DNA of 20,419 bases from an uncultured Bacillus sp. GTDB lineage: Bacteria; Bacillota; Bacilli; Bacillales_B; DSM-18226. The translations under genes and the position numbers were made by a program. Below, piece after piece: positions 1-7,363 of this stretch. Each line of letters begins with the position of its first letter. Position 1 is the stretch's first letter. A model generated the notes under the pieces. It did no database searches, was not told the DNA's origin, and saw only the letters and a list, made by a program, of their open reading frames with translations. Location of the stretch: the NCBI RefSeq assembly GCF_946478885.1, contig NZ_CAMLDX010000067.1:1-20419 (forward strand), in the 5' to 3' direction.

Positions 1-1476
1 CCTATTGCTATTCAAACGAATAACCAACCCCCTTCTAAAATTGTTCTTCTTATCGTCGACTCATTGATGGATGAACCTTTAAAGAAAGCGATTGAAGAGA
101 ATAAAGCACCTGCCCTGGAATTTTTTTTGAATCATGGTCGTTATAATAAAAACTTAGTCAGTTCCTATCCAACAATGTCAGTTACAATTGACAGTTCTTT
201 AATAACGGGCACTTACCCTGATAAACATAAAATCCCTGGTCTTGTATGGTATGACGAAGGTGAACAGCGTATTATTAATTACGGAAATGGTTTTTTCGAA
301 ATGGCAAAGATTGGGGTTTCTCAGTTTGCAGAAGATGCCTTAAATCAATTCAATAATGTGGATCTCAGCCACAATGTAGAAACCATTCACGAAGTATTAG
401 ATAAAAGAGGGAAACAAACGGCATCTATTAACTCTCTCATTTATCGTGGAAATCATGAACATGTTCTTAAGGTTCCAAAGGTCTTAGCTAAAACTACTGC
501 TTTGTCAGATCATTACAAAACTTCTGGACCAAAGATATTGTCTGTAGGTGCTTTTATTCGTCAAGATAAAAAAAATTTACATTTAGTAAATCGGCTTGGG
601 CTCAATGATGCATTTGCAGCTCAAGAATTAAAATATCTTTTAGAGAAAAACAAACTTCCTGAATTTACGATCATGTACTTTCCAGTAAATGATCATGTCG
701 TTCATAGAAAGGGACCTATGACGACTGAAGGAATTGAAAAAATTGATAAGAATTTACAAGAAATTTTAAATGTTTATCCAACTTGGAATAAGGCGCTTGA
801 AAATATGATTTGGATTATCATTGGAGACAGCAAGCAATCATCCGTTAAAAAAAACAAAAAAGAAGCATTAATTGATTTAAGAGAAGCCCTTTCGAACTAT
901 AATATTTTAAGACTTGATGAGCCTGTTCGTAATAATGATGAACTTGTCATTACAGCAAATGAACGAATGGCCTATATTTATAAGATCAGTGAGGATTTTT
1001 CTTTGCAAGATATTACAAGTAGGTTGCTGGAAGATAGGCGTATAGCATGGATTGCATGGAAGGAAAATGACATGATTCAAGTGAAATCAGGAGATCAAGG
1101 AGGGACTTTTCAATTCAAACCCGAAGGAGATTTTAAAGATGTTTATAATCAAACTTGGTCTATAAAAGGAAATAGCTCAATTCTTGATCTGACAATAAAA
1201 AATAACAATCAAATTGAGTATGGGGATTATCCTGATGGGTTAGCAAGATTGTATGGCGCATTACATTCACAAAAAGGAGAATTTCTAATAGTAGATGCCA
1301 AACCTGGCTATGAATTTATTGGAGAAAGTTCTCCTGAACATACAGGCGGAGGGGCCCATGGATCGATGCATAAAAATGATTCTCTTACACCTATTATTGT
1401 AACAGGAACCAATAAAAACATAGATCATTTGCGTATTGTTGATTTGAAAGAATGGATATTGGATCTCTTAGAATAA
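1..1476 (+). CDS. Alkaline-phosphatase-superfamily (type I phosphodiesterase/nucleotide pyrophosphatase-like) protein, 5' end missing
   Basis: The frame is open from base 1, so the gene starts upstream; an internal TTG/ATG at 64-67 is not the likely start. About 491 residues are visible. The family hydrolyses phosphomono- or diesters with two metal ions. Visible motifs are KIVLLIVDS near the start (metal-binding Asp), SYPTMS (nucleophile Thr/Ser region), NDHVVH (Asp-His-x-x-His metal site), IIGDS, and near the end EHTGGGAHGS followed by HKNDSLTPIIVTG, which is typical of this superfamily. The usual second-site SDHG appears as GDSKQS, so a His often found there is absent; I cannot tell whether this is normal for the subfamily. 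Family assignment is firm; substrate is unknown. A weak stem-loop (GAAGT/ACTTC flanked by TTTAAA arms) lies just after the stop at about 1481-1510. Confidence 0.8.
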   Translation, partial: PIAIQTNNQPPSKIVLLIVDSLMDEPLKKAIEENKAPALEFFLNHGRYNKNLVSSYPTMSVTIDSSLITGTYPDKHKIPGLVWYDEGEQRIINYGNGFFEMAKIGVSQFAEDALNQFNNVDLSHNVETIHEVLDKRGKQTASINSLIYRGNHEHVLKVPKVLAKTTALSDHYKTSGPKILSVGAFIRQDKKNLHLVNRLGLNDAFAAQELKYLLEKNKLPEFTIMYFPVNDHVVHRKGPMTTEGIEKIDKNLQEILNVYPTWNKALENMIWIIIGDSKQSSVKKNKKEALIDLREALSNYNILRLDEPVRNNDELVITANERMAYIYKISEDFSLQDITSRLLEDRRIAWIAWKENDMIQVKSGDQGGTFQFKPEGDFKDVYNQTWSIKGNSSILDLTIKNNNQIEYGDYPDGLARLYGALHSQKGEFLIVDAKPGYEFIGESSPEHTGGGAHGSMHKNDSLTPIIVTGTNKNIDHLRIVDLKEWILDLLE

Positions 1477-1617
1477 GGTTTAAAAATGAAGTTTTACTTC
1501 CAAGTTTAAACTCTAAATACATGATTCGAAAATAAAAATAGCAACCCGTTTACATTCGAACAGGTTCCTAATTTACCAAGAATAAGACCATTACTCAGAA
1601 GAATGGAGATGAATCAT

Positions 1618-2103
1618 ATGTCAAATACAAATCAAATTCCCTGGGAGGAAGGAATAGACCATAGTTTGAGCCTTATGAGAAAAGGATATATGTGCATTTT
1701 GAACAGGCATCACAGTTTTAATTCTGATATTTTTGAGACCCGATTTCTTGGGAAGAAAGTGATCTGCATGGGAGGAAAGGAAGCTTCGAAAGTTTTTTAT
1801 GACACTGAAAAATTCAAAAGGAAAAATGCAGCACCAAATCGGGCAGTGTAAACATTGTTGGCAAGAATGGTGTTTAGGTGTTAGATGGGCAGAATCATAA
1901 GCATCGCAAGGGACAAGGGATTGTTTATGTCCATTATGTCTCTTACCGAACTTAAAAAACTGACTGATATTACAAAAAAACAGTGGGAGTTAGCAGTAGA
2001 TAAATGGGGACAGATGGATAAGGTTATTTTTTATGAAGAAGCGAAGGAAATTTTAAATATAACTAATAAATCTTGTTGTGTTGAACTGGTGATGAAAGCT
2101 TAA
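1618..2103 (+). pseudogene. CYP152-type fatty-acid peroxygenase (cytochrome P450) remnant, frameshifted and truncated
   Basis: Two same-frame pieces (1618-1851 and 1885-2103) resemble the N-terminal third of the Bacillus YbdT/CYP152A family (H2O2-dependent fatty-acid hydroxylase): short motifs include [37 protein letters not shown] and, in the second piece, [11 protein letters not shown]. Between them the homology continues in another frame (about 1848-1895: VNIVGKNGV, stop, [11 protein letters not shown]), so there are at least two frame shifts and one in-frame stop. Homology ends at about 2090; the later I-helix, ExxR and Cys heme-ligand regions are absent, so it cannot encode a working P450. 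The original start is probably ATG 1618, 9 nt after GGAG. Identification rests on remembered family sequence. Confidence 0.75.
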
Positions 2104-2175
2104 TAAGTGCGACTTCAGTATCGTAGTCTATGATCTTCAACAATAGAGGGCACAATAAAGATAGGATGATTACTT

Positions 2176-2218
2176 ACAATATTCAGCCGGCCTAACATAT
2201 TGGCCGGCTGAATATTGT
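2176..2218 (+). terminator. Long perfect stem-loop, probable terminator
   Basis: A 17-bp perfect inverted repeat (arms 2176-2192 and 2202-2218, core TTCAGCCGGCC / GGCCGGCTGAA) with a 9-nt loop. The T tract after it is short (GTTT), so termination is likely but not classical. It follows the P450 remnant. Confidence 0.55.
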
Positions 2219-2261
2219 TTAAGGCTACTTGGCTTAGATGCCAATCCAAGAATATAACAAA

Positions 2262-2276
2262 TGATAATGATTATAA
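2262..2276. promoter_or_regulatory. Hybrid Fur/PerR-type box
   Basis: TGATAATGATTATAA differs by one base from the B. subtilis Fur consensus (TGATAATnATTATCA) and by one base from the PerR consensus (TTATAATnATTATAA). It is the first of three related sites upstream of the cation efflux gene. Which of the Fur-superfamily repressors binds is not decided by sequence. Confidence 0.6.
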
Positions 2277-2277
2277 T

Positions 2278-2292
2278 TAATAATGGTTATCA
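2278..2292. promoter_or_regulatory. Second Fur-like box
   Basis: TAATAATGGTTATCA matches the Fur consensus at 12 of 14 informative positions. It is separated from the first box by one base, so the two could bind overlapping dimers. Confidence 0.5.
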
Positions 2293-2310
2293 TTTATCTA
2301 AAGAAAACGG

Positions 2311-2353
2311 TTTAATCTAATTGATGATATTTATCATTATCAATTAGATTAAA
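2311..2353. promoter_or_regulatory. AT-rich palindrome containing a third Fur-like site
   Basis: Perfect 15-bp arms (2311-2325, 2339-2353; TTTAATCTAATTGAT and its complement) enclose a 13-nt centre. The right half contains TTATCATTATCA, which matches 11 of 14 Fur positions over 2328-2342. It lies just upstream of the predicted -35 and could be an operator or a weak terminator (AAAATTTTCT follows). Confidence 0.4.
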
Positions 2354-2369
2354 ATTTTCTCAATTATTC

Positions 2370-2398
2370 TTGTTTTTTCATCCAAATAAGTGTAGTAT
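2370..2398 (+). promoter_or_regulatory. Predicted sigma-A promoter of the cation efflux gene
   Basis: TTGTTT (2370-2375), 17-bp spacer, TAGTAT (2393-2398), with TG directly before the -10. The start would fall near 2405, giving a leader of about 35 nt. The metalloregulator boxes end 17 bp upstream of the -35, an unusual place for simple repression. Confidence 0.5.
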
Positions 2399-2440
2399 GA
2401 AATTACAAATAACGTTTCTAATATACGGACGGTGAAAATA

Positions 2441-3319
2441 ATGGATTCTACAGAGCTATCTGCTGTTAAGAATAATAACAAGAAATTATTGATGTGGGCT
2501 GCTGGTTTAACGATTACCTTCGCACTGCTCGAATTGGTCTATGGATATATATCTGGTTCATTAATGATTGTAGGGGATGGCATCCACATGGCTTCGGATT
2601 CAGTATCGTTGATTTTATCCTTAATTGCCGCTATCATGGCATCTAAAGCGGTAACGAAAAGGAGAACATTCGGTTACAAACGCTTTGAACCGATCGCTGC
2701 CTTTATTAATGGACTATCGTTGATTATTATTCCACTTTATTTGATTTACGAGGCGGTCAGCCGCATTATTACCCCAGTGGATATTATGCCGCAGGAGATG
2801 GCAATTGTCGGAATGATCGGCCTTTTGATTAATGCTCTAGTGGCTTTGATTTTATCAAAAGGAAACAGAAATATTAATATGAGAAGCTCGTTGCTCCATG
2901 TATTTGCTGATATGATTACTAGCCTGAGTGCCGTGGTTATCGCACTGGCAATTATGTTTTTTGATCTTGTTTGGCTCGACCCGATTGGCAGTATCATGAC
3001 TTCCCTGATTATTATCCGCGGCGGGGTGACAATTACGAAGGAATCATTTAATATCTTGATGGAAGGTACACCAAATGGTTATTCTGTTGACTGTATTCGA
3101 AAAAACATCCAAAATCTGCACGATGATTTAACCATCAAGGATGTTAAAGTATGGGGGGTTAATGAAGAAGAAGTATACACGCTTATCCGAGTAAACTCTC
3201 CGGTCGACAGTGTAAAATACATGCAGAACCGAATCAAAGAAATCGTCATGCACTCAACCAAAATTCCTTCAGACAATATATACGTAGATATCAATTACTC
3301 TATCGGAGCGTCAAAGTGA
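2441..3319 (+). CDS. Cation diffusion facilitator (CDF) family metal efflux transporter
   Basis: A 292-residue inner-membrane metal/proton antiporter. Six hydrophobic segments occupy roughly residues 18-200, followed by a cytoplasmic C-terminal domain of about 90 residues. Transport-site motifs are visible: GDGIHMASD in TM2 (His-x3-Asp) and HVFAD in TM5 (His-x3-Asp). The pair His/Asp plus His/Asp is typical of zinc-type CDFs such as CzcD/ZitB; YiiP has Asp in place of the first His. ATG 2441 is preferred over the in-frame GTG at 2432 because the GGACGGTG ribosome site lies just before it. The gene stands alone. Upstream Fur/PerR-like boxes suggest control by iron, peroxide or manganese status, which is unusual for a zinc pump. 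Metal specificity is inferred only. Confidence 0.9.
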   Translation: MDSTELSAVKNNNKKLLMWAAGLTITFALLELVYGYISGSLMIVGDGIHMASDSVSLILSLIAAIMASKAVTKRRTFGYKRFEPIAAFINGLSLIIIPLYLIYEAVSRIITPVDIMPQEMAIVGMIGLLINALVALILSKGNRNINMRSSLLHVFADMITSLSAVVIALAIMFFDLVWLDPIGSIMTSLIIIRGGVTITKESFNILMEGTPNGYSVDCIRKNIQNLHDDLTIKDVKVWGVNEEEVYTLIRVNSPVDSVKYMQNRIKEIVMHSTKIPSDNIYVDINYSIGASK

Positions 3320-3384
3320 TGCCCCGATAGAAGTGTCACTGTACAGTAGATATGACGAGATCCCTTTTCAACAGGTTGTTACAT

Positions 3385-4302
3385 TTAAGCTAGGGGAGCT
3401 ATTTTTCCCCTTTTTCTATTTCGTATCCATTTTTCCAGATAATAGACTGCTACGATAAATATTGCCATTATGCTGAAATAAGAGAGGATTACTCCAAAAG
3501 GGTTGGCGCTGGCATGATGATCACCGCCTTTGCTCCTAAAGTCGCCATCCCGAAGGTCTTTTCCTGGACTATTTTCCGCATCGCCTGCGGTAAAATTGTG
3601 TTTTCCAAATAAATGCTCTCCATCTTCGAAGTCCCCTCGAGTCCCCAATCTTTCTCTATTAGCAAAATCAGACCCGTCTCCATTCTTGAACCCGCCTTCT
3701 CCAAGTCCTGAGGCAGAAGAAGGGATAAATACCGCAGCAACTCCCTGCAGATGCCCAAAGAAATTTGTTGCCGTCAATTGATAGATTCCGAATACGAGCA
3801 AAACTGCAACAGCCGTTTTTGCTACGATACGAAAGACCGGCTGCGTGCTTTTCAAATTAAACAGATTTTTAAAGCAATGGACAATCCATTTCCAATGCAT
3901 TCCTACATGAACTGCCACAATTATTAGCGTCAAAAACGAAACAGAAATATGCGTCACTTTGAACCATCGCTGATTCCCAATATCGATATCTGGAAAGACA
4001 ACTTTCGATATGAAGATTCCGCTGACAATTATGAAGCCCATCGTAATGAGCAACAGGAGGTTCAGAATATATCCCAGCTTTGTTTTCAACGGCAGCTTGT
4101 GGGAGAACAGCTTAAGCGTAATATTTTTTACCCAGCGCCAATTGAGCAGCACATGGGTGAAAAACACTGCTATGATCACAAGTCCAGCAATTTCATGGAA
4201 AGTAAGTCCCCCGAAAACCCTTATATTGAAAAATAAAACAAACACTACTGCCATGACCAAATCGATGCCAAACTTAATATATGCAATCCTTTTTGTCCCC
4301 AT
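3385..4302 (-). CDS. DUF4405-type membrane cytochrome (b-type heme, flavinylation-associated family)
   Basis: A 305-residue membrane protein. Hydrophobic segments lie at about 8-28, 33-53, 72-95, 110-130, 155-173 and near the C-terminus (about 265-285). Paired His residues on membrane segments (FHEIAG, FFTHVLLNWRW, KVTHISV, VHVGMHWKW) fit a di-heme b-type cytochrome as in DUF4405 (PF14358), a family linked to extracytosolic flavinylated electron transfer. A loop of about 85 residues between the last two segments is rich in Gly, Asp, Glu and His, hydrophilic, and probably outside. The start is ATG 4302, 5 nt after AGAGGTGG; the longer in-frame GTG at 4311 sits inside that site. It is intact although the genes upstream of it on this strand are remnants. 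Electron donor and acceptor are unknown. Confidence 0.7.
   Translation of the reverse strand: MGTKRIAYIKFGIDLVMAVVFVLFFNIRVFGGLTFHEIAGLVIIAVFFTHVLLNWRWVKNITLKLFSHKLPLKTKLGYILNLLLLITMGFIIVSGIFISKVVFPDIDIGNQRWFKVTHISVSFLTLIIVAVHVGMHWKWIVHCFKNLFNLKSTQPVFRIVAKTAVAVLLVFGIYQLTATNFFGHLQGVAAVFIPSSASGLGEGGFKNGDGSDFANRERLGTRGDFEDGEHLFGKHNFTAGDAENSPGKDLRDGDFRSKGGDHHASANPFGVILSYFSIMAIFIVAVYYLEKWIRNRKRGKIAPLA
3392..3415 (+). terminator. Short hairpin with T run after the CDF gene
   Basis: AGGGGA / TCCCCT stem with an 8-nt loop followed by TTTTT on the + strand. It lies inside the 3' end of the convergent DUF4405 gene, so the T run doubles as coding sequence there. It could stop + strand transcription of the CDF gene. 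Confidence 0.4.
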
Positions 4303-4450
4303 TTTTGCCACCTCTTTTTTTAAGAAAATGATTTTTCATGCTCTTGCATCGGTCTTGGGAAAAGAACTGCCCAAGCCGGTTTATTTGGGTAGAATTCGAC
4401 TGTAAACAAACGTTTATTTTTTCTGATGGAACCTTGTACACTTAAAACAT

Positions 4451-4480
4451 ACTATAAGTCCAGATGGAAAATATTAACAA
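4451..4480 (-). promoter_or_regulatory. Predicted promoter of the DUF4405 gene
   Basis: On the minus strand TTGTTA (4475-4480), 18-bp spacer, TATAGT (4451-4456). The leader would be about 140 nt. It contains a 6-bp hairpin (CTTGGG 4354-4359 / CCCAAG 4370-4375) and a palindromic AAACGTTT inside 4402-4420, neither assigned. Confidence 0.45.
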
Positions 4481-4534
4481 ATTATGTCCGATTCTTTAAC
4501 ATTCTGCAAACAATTTAGAAGGGTTTTCAGCTGT

Positions 4535-4770
4535 TTAAGCCGTGAAGTTTCCATCATAGCTGAGCATCACGGTAGATTGAACCCCCTCAATACCTGAGAT
4601 GTTGTTGAGAAATTTCATATTGTTATCCTTTACGCGGATTTCGTAAGTGACTTCATAGTTTTCTTCGGGCATCATCGTTTTGGACTTCAGCGAGTGTTCC
4701 GGGAATGGTTCGAAATAATATGCTCAAGTGAGTTTTCAACTGCCGTTTCATTATAGCGAATTACCAATAG
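4535..4770 (-). pseudogene. C-terminal remnant of a DUF4956 membrane protein
   Basis: Reading the minus strand, a frame ending at the TAA at 4535 gives MMPEENYEVTYEIRVKD, then FLNNISGIEGVQ and STVMLSYDGNFTA. This resembles the soluble C-terminal tail of DUF4956 proteins, which are normally encoded next to VTC-domain polyphosphate polymerases. A further piece (LLVIRYNETAVENSLEHII) precedes it in another frame, so there is at least one frameshift. The four-helix membrane domain is missing. The 5' side runs directly into the remnant of a VTC polymerase N-terminus, so an internal deletion fused the two genes. Identification is from family memory. Confidence 0.6.
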
Positions 4771-4933
4771 ATAAGGATTGCACATACAGATCCCGAATGA
4801 GCGGTCGCGGATCATTCGGGTCCGTCTCCATGGCAAGCTTCAATCGATTCCTGAGCAAAAAGCAATCCGATTGTGAGATTTCATGCTTTAATTCAGTCCG
4901 CCCCCGTACCCCGTTTAAGGTCATGGCCTTCAT
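4751..4933 (-). pseudogene. N-terminal remnant of a VTC-domain polyphosphate polymerase
   Basis: A 60-residue frame starting at ATG 4933, well placed after GGAGAAGG. The segments GRTELKHEISQSDCFLLRNR and LIRDLYV match the start of VTC-domain proteins (basic/acidic ELK motif, a helix, then the IRSLYFD strand). Homology stops after LYV at about 4785; the frame continues into unrelated residues and ends at 4751. The catalytic Arg/Lys tunnel strands that follow in a full protein of about 230-300 residues are absent. The ribosome site and upstream operator repeats are still present, so the promoter end of an ancestral operon survives while its body is deleted. Confidence 0.6.
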
Positions 4934-4982
4934 TCACATCCTTCTCCTTTGCAGATGTCTTCTATGATTTACATTATTAAGG

Positions 4983-5004
4983 ACAAACCTTAAACAAACC
5001 TTAA
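4983..5004 (-). promoter_or_regulatory. Perfect tandem 11-bp operator repeat, probable response-regulator site
   Basis: Two adjacent identical 11-mers (minus strand TTAAGGTTTGT, TTAAGGTTTGT). An 11-bp period on one helix face is the usual layout for OmpR-family regulators that replace the -35. The site is about 50 bp upstream of the VTC remnant start. A single copy recurs at 7349-7359, on the other side of the two-component genes. Confidence 0.6.
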
Positions 5005-5223
5005 CGATTTTTATATTTCCTTAATGAAGAAAGGGAGGGATCTGATCTTAAAACATACTCTAGGTTTAAGAATGTGGCAGCTTTATTGAATTTTAATGAG
5101 CCATCGATAGGTAGAGCCAAGTTTAGATATTGTATAAAATGCGGCGATATCCTTAAAAAGTTCGCCAAAACCGCAAATCATAGAAAGTACAATAATAATT
5201 TTGATCGCTGTTTTCAGGCATAG
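5005..5223 (+). other. Small open frame with a zinc-finger-like segment, status unclear
   Basis: This is the gap between the VTC remnant and the kinase terminator. The + strand is open for 73 codons ending in TAG at 5221-5223, with no ATG; the only plausible start is GTG 5074 (49 residues) with a poor ribosome site. The translation includes FRYCIKCGDILKKFAKTANH and ends FDRCFQA, giving Cys-x2-Cys and later His and Cys in a pattern seen in small zinc-ribbon proteins. It may be the tail of a lost gene or chance. No neighbour supports a function. Confidence 0.2.
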
Positions 5224-5238
5224 AAGTAATTTTTTTCG

Positions 5239-5268
5239 TAAAAAAAAGACCACATTGCTGTGATCTTT
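5239..5268 (-). terminator. Terminator of the two-component operon
   Basis: On the minus strand AAAGATCAC, 6-nt loop, GTGGTCTTT followed by a run of T. The stem contains one G-T pair. It begins inside the stop codon of the kinase gene. Confidence 0.75.
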
Positions 5269-6571
5269 ACTTTGGCAACTTTATGATAAACGTCGTACCC
5301 TTTGTCTGATTCTTCTGTGCCTTAATTGTCCCATTATGCATGGAGACAATCCATTGTGCAATGGAGAGGCCTAGTCCGACTCCGCCGGATTCGCGGGAGC
5401 GGGCTTTATCCTCGCGATAAAAACGTTCAAAAATGTGCTCGGCATTTTCCTCTTTAATGCCAATCCCGGTATCGCTTACCTCTAGGACGGCATAATGATC
5501 CTCAAGATATGTTTTCACACCGATACTGTCATTCTCCCCGGTGTATTTTAACGCATTATCGAGTAGAATAACGAGCAGCTGGTGCAGCCGTACCTCGTCT
5601 GCCACCATCTGTATATCGCATTTCAGATTTATCCAGAACAGTTTGTCCTGCGACTCCGCAATCTCGATATACGGGGAGCAGACTTTTTTCACAAATGTAT
5701 CAACATGAACTGGCTGTAGCGTGAGCTGAGTTTCATCCGAATCCGCCCGCGCCAGTGTTAAAAGATCGGAGGTTAGCTTCGATAACCTTCGTGTTTCCGA
5801 CAGGCTGAGCGCAATATTCTCAAATCTGTTTTTAATTTTTTCCCCTGGCTCTGTCAAAAGCAGTTCCAGTTTGTTTTGTATAATCGCTAACGGTGTCCTT
5901 AGTTCATGGGAGGCATTTTCGACAAACTCGGCCTGCTTTTTCCATGATTGAATAATCGGCTTCATCATCTTTTTCGATAAAAAATAACTTGCAGTAATCG
6001 AGAGGAGAATGAAAATCACTGAATAAAGCGTAATCAATTTTTCAAAGTTATTCATAATGAAATACTCGGCATCTATATTCATCAGCAGCTGTGTATACGC
6101 AATATCGTCCTGGTCATTAGGATCTTTATATAAAATATAACGGAAATGATACAGATCATTGATGGTCATGCTAGAAATGCTATCCAGATTACTGCTATCC
6201 AGCTGTAAATCTTGAAAGTAGTTTTCGTATAGCGAGGTCCCGATTTCATTTTGATTGACAATTTCACCTTTATCATTCCAGTTCAGCACCATGATGCGCG
6301 GATTTATTTTGCCGTGGGGCGATTTATTCGCGTGCCCTTTAAAATTCGGATCATCAATTCGAGGACGGGGATTACCTTGAGGATTTTCCGTCATCTGCGC
6401 TTTAAACATTAACAATTCCTTATCAGGCTTGGAAAATAAGGTGTTTTGCACCTGGACAAATACAATAATACCGAAGATTGTAAAAATGACGGTGAAAGCG
6501 ATGAGATTGAAAACCATAAATTTTAACTGTTGCTTGCGGAGAATCTTCTTTTTAAACATCGTCATCATCAT
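5267..6571 (-). CDS. Two-component sensor histidine kinase
   Basis: A 434-residue membrane kinase. TM1 is at about 18-40, an extracellular sensor of about 135 residues follows (Pro/Asn-rich at 63-93), and TM2 is at about 179-198. The H-box ASHELRTPLAI has the phosphoacceptor His222. Then come the N-box (LLVILLDNALKYTGEN), G1 (SDTGIGI), F-box (IFERFYR) and G2 (GGVGLGLSIA), all intact. No clear HAMP domain is visible between TM2 and the H-box. Several ATGs sit at 6559-6571; all overlap the end of the response-regulator gene, so the two are translationally coupled, and the exact start is uncertain by four residues. Its likely targets, judged from shared operators, are the neighbouring remnant genes. 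The stimulus is unknown; an envelope signal is an inference. Confidence 0.93.
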   Translation of the reverse strand: MMMTMFKKKILRKQQLKFMVFNLIAFTVIFTIFGIIVFVQVQNTLFSKPDKELLMFKAQMTENPQGNPRPRIDDPNFKGHANKSPHGKINPRIMVLNWNDKGEIVNQNEIGTSLYENYFQDLQLDSSNLDSISSMTINDLYHFRYILYKDPNDQDDIAYTQLLMNIDAEYFIMNNFEKLITLYSVIFILLSITASYFLSKKMMKPIIQSWKKQAEFVENASHELRTPLAIIQNKLELLLTEPGEKIKNRFENIALSLSETRRLSKLTSDLLTLARADSDETQLTLQPVHVDTFVKKVCSPYIEIAESQDKLFWINLKCDIQMVADEVRLHQLLVILLDNALKYTGENDSIGVKTYLEDHYAVLEVSDTGIGIKEENAEHIFERFYREDKARSRESGGVGLGLSIAQWIVSMHNGTIKAQKNQTKGTTFIIKLPK

Positions 6572-7238
6572 TTTCTGTTAGCATATAACCTAATCCGCGG
6601 AACGTCTTAATGTATTGGTCATAGCAAAATGGTCTCAGGTTTTTGCGTAATTTGCTTGCATATACTTCTACGACGGTTGTTGAGGTATCCGATTCAAACC
6701 CCCAAATCCGATCGAAAATCTGCTCTTTGGTTAAGATCGTATTTTGGTTATAAATAAAATACTCCAGCAGATCGAATTGCCTGCCGTTCAGCTTAACCGA
6801 TTCGCCTCCAATAGAAGCTGTTTTATTTTTTAAATTCATCCGCATTTCCTTAAAACATAGAATATTCTCCTCCATCATTCCCCCGGTTCTTCTCAGGACT
6901 GCCTCCAAGCGCAGCAGCAGTTCTTCGCGATGGAAGGGCTTGACAATATAATCATCTGCGCCCACCTTAAAGCCTTGAATTTTATCATCAATTCCGTCCT
7001 TCGCCGTCAGCAGAATTACCGGTGTAGTAATATTTTGCTGTCTCATTCTGCGCAGCACCTCATAGCCGTCCAAATATGGAAGCATAATATCCAAAATGAT
7101 AATGTCGAAAATATTCTGCTCTGCTAAAAATAACCCTTCTTCTCCATCATAGGCCTGTGCGGTTTCAAAATGCTTTTTCGTTGATTCCTGAATGGTCTCT
7201 GACAAGTATTTGTCGTCTTCAATGATTAATAGTTTCAT
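6552..7238 (-). CDS. OmpR/PhoB-family response regulator
   Basis: A 228-residue cytoplasmic DNA-binding regulator. The receiver domain (1-115) has the acidic pair Asp8/Asp9, phosphoacceptor Asp50 in IIILDIMLP, Thr78 and Lys100 in DDYIVKPF. The C-terminal winged helix (about 130-222) includes GRQFDLLEYF, LTKEQIFDRIWG and VVEVYASKLRKNL. It is the first gene of a two-gene operon with the kinase, overlapping it by about 8-20 bp. The ribosome site AAAAGGGTGAGC precedes ATG 7238. By its class it should bind tandem direct repeats of about 11-bp period, which is what flanks the locus (4983-5004, 7349-7359). Confidence 0.93.
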   Translation of the reverse strand: MKLLIIEDDKYLSETIQESTKKHFETAQAYDGEEGLFLAEQNIFDIIILDIMLPYLDGYEVLRRMRQQNITTPVILLTAKDGIDDKIQGFKVGADDYIVKPFHREELLLRLEAVLRRTGGMMEENILCFKEMRMNLKNKTASIGGESVKLNGRQFDLLEYFIYNQNTILTKEQIFDRIWGFESDTSTTVVEVYASKLRKNLRPFCYDQYIKTFRGLGYMLTENDDDDV

Positions 7239-7288
7239 CGGTGCTCACCCTTTTCTCTTCCCGTAAAATCAGCATACTAGTTGTGTTG

Positions 7289-7316
7289 ATTATAGGATGA
7301 TTTGAGGAAAAAGCAA
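7289..7316 (-). promoter_or_regulatory. Predicted promoter of the response-regulator/kinase operon
   Basis: On the minus strand TTGCTT (7311-7316), 16-bp spacer, TATAAT (7289-7294). The leader would be about 45 nt. The single operator copy at 7349 is about 35 bp upstream of this -35 and could also allow autoregulation. Confidence 0.5.
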
Positions 7317-7348
7317 AATATTTATCCTCTCCCATTTCCTTTCATTTT

Positions 7349-7361
7349 TTAAGGTTTGTTT
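7349..7361 (+). promoter_or_regulatory. Single copy of the operator motif next to the carbohydrate-binding remnant
   Basis: TTAAGGTTTGTTT matches the first 13 bases of the tandem operator at 4983-5004 (read on the minus strand). The second repeat is replaced by TATATGAGCG, which is already coding sequence of the remnant, so the deletion breakpoint appears to lie within the operator. Confidence 0.55.
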
Positions 7362-7363
7362 AT

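Noticed and set aside
3530..4405. Plus-strand reading frames opposite the DUF4405 gene
   Set aside because: They are antisense to a gene with clear membrane and His motifs and show no recognisable protein features.
4728..4967. Plus-strand 79-codon frame at the VTC/DUF4956 remnant
   Set aside because: The minus strand carries recognisable family segments and a good ribosome site; the plus-strand frame has neither.
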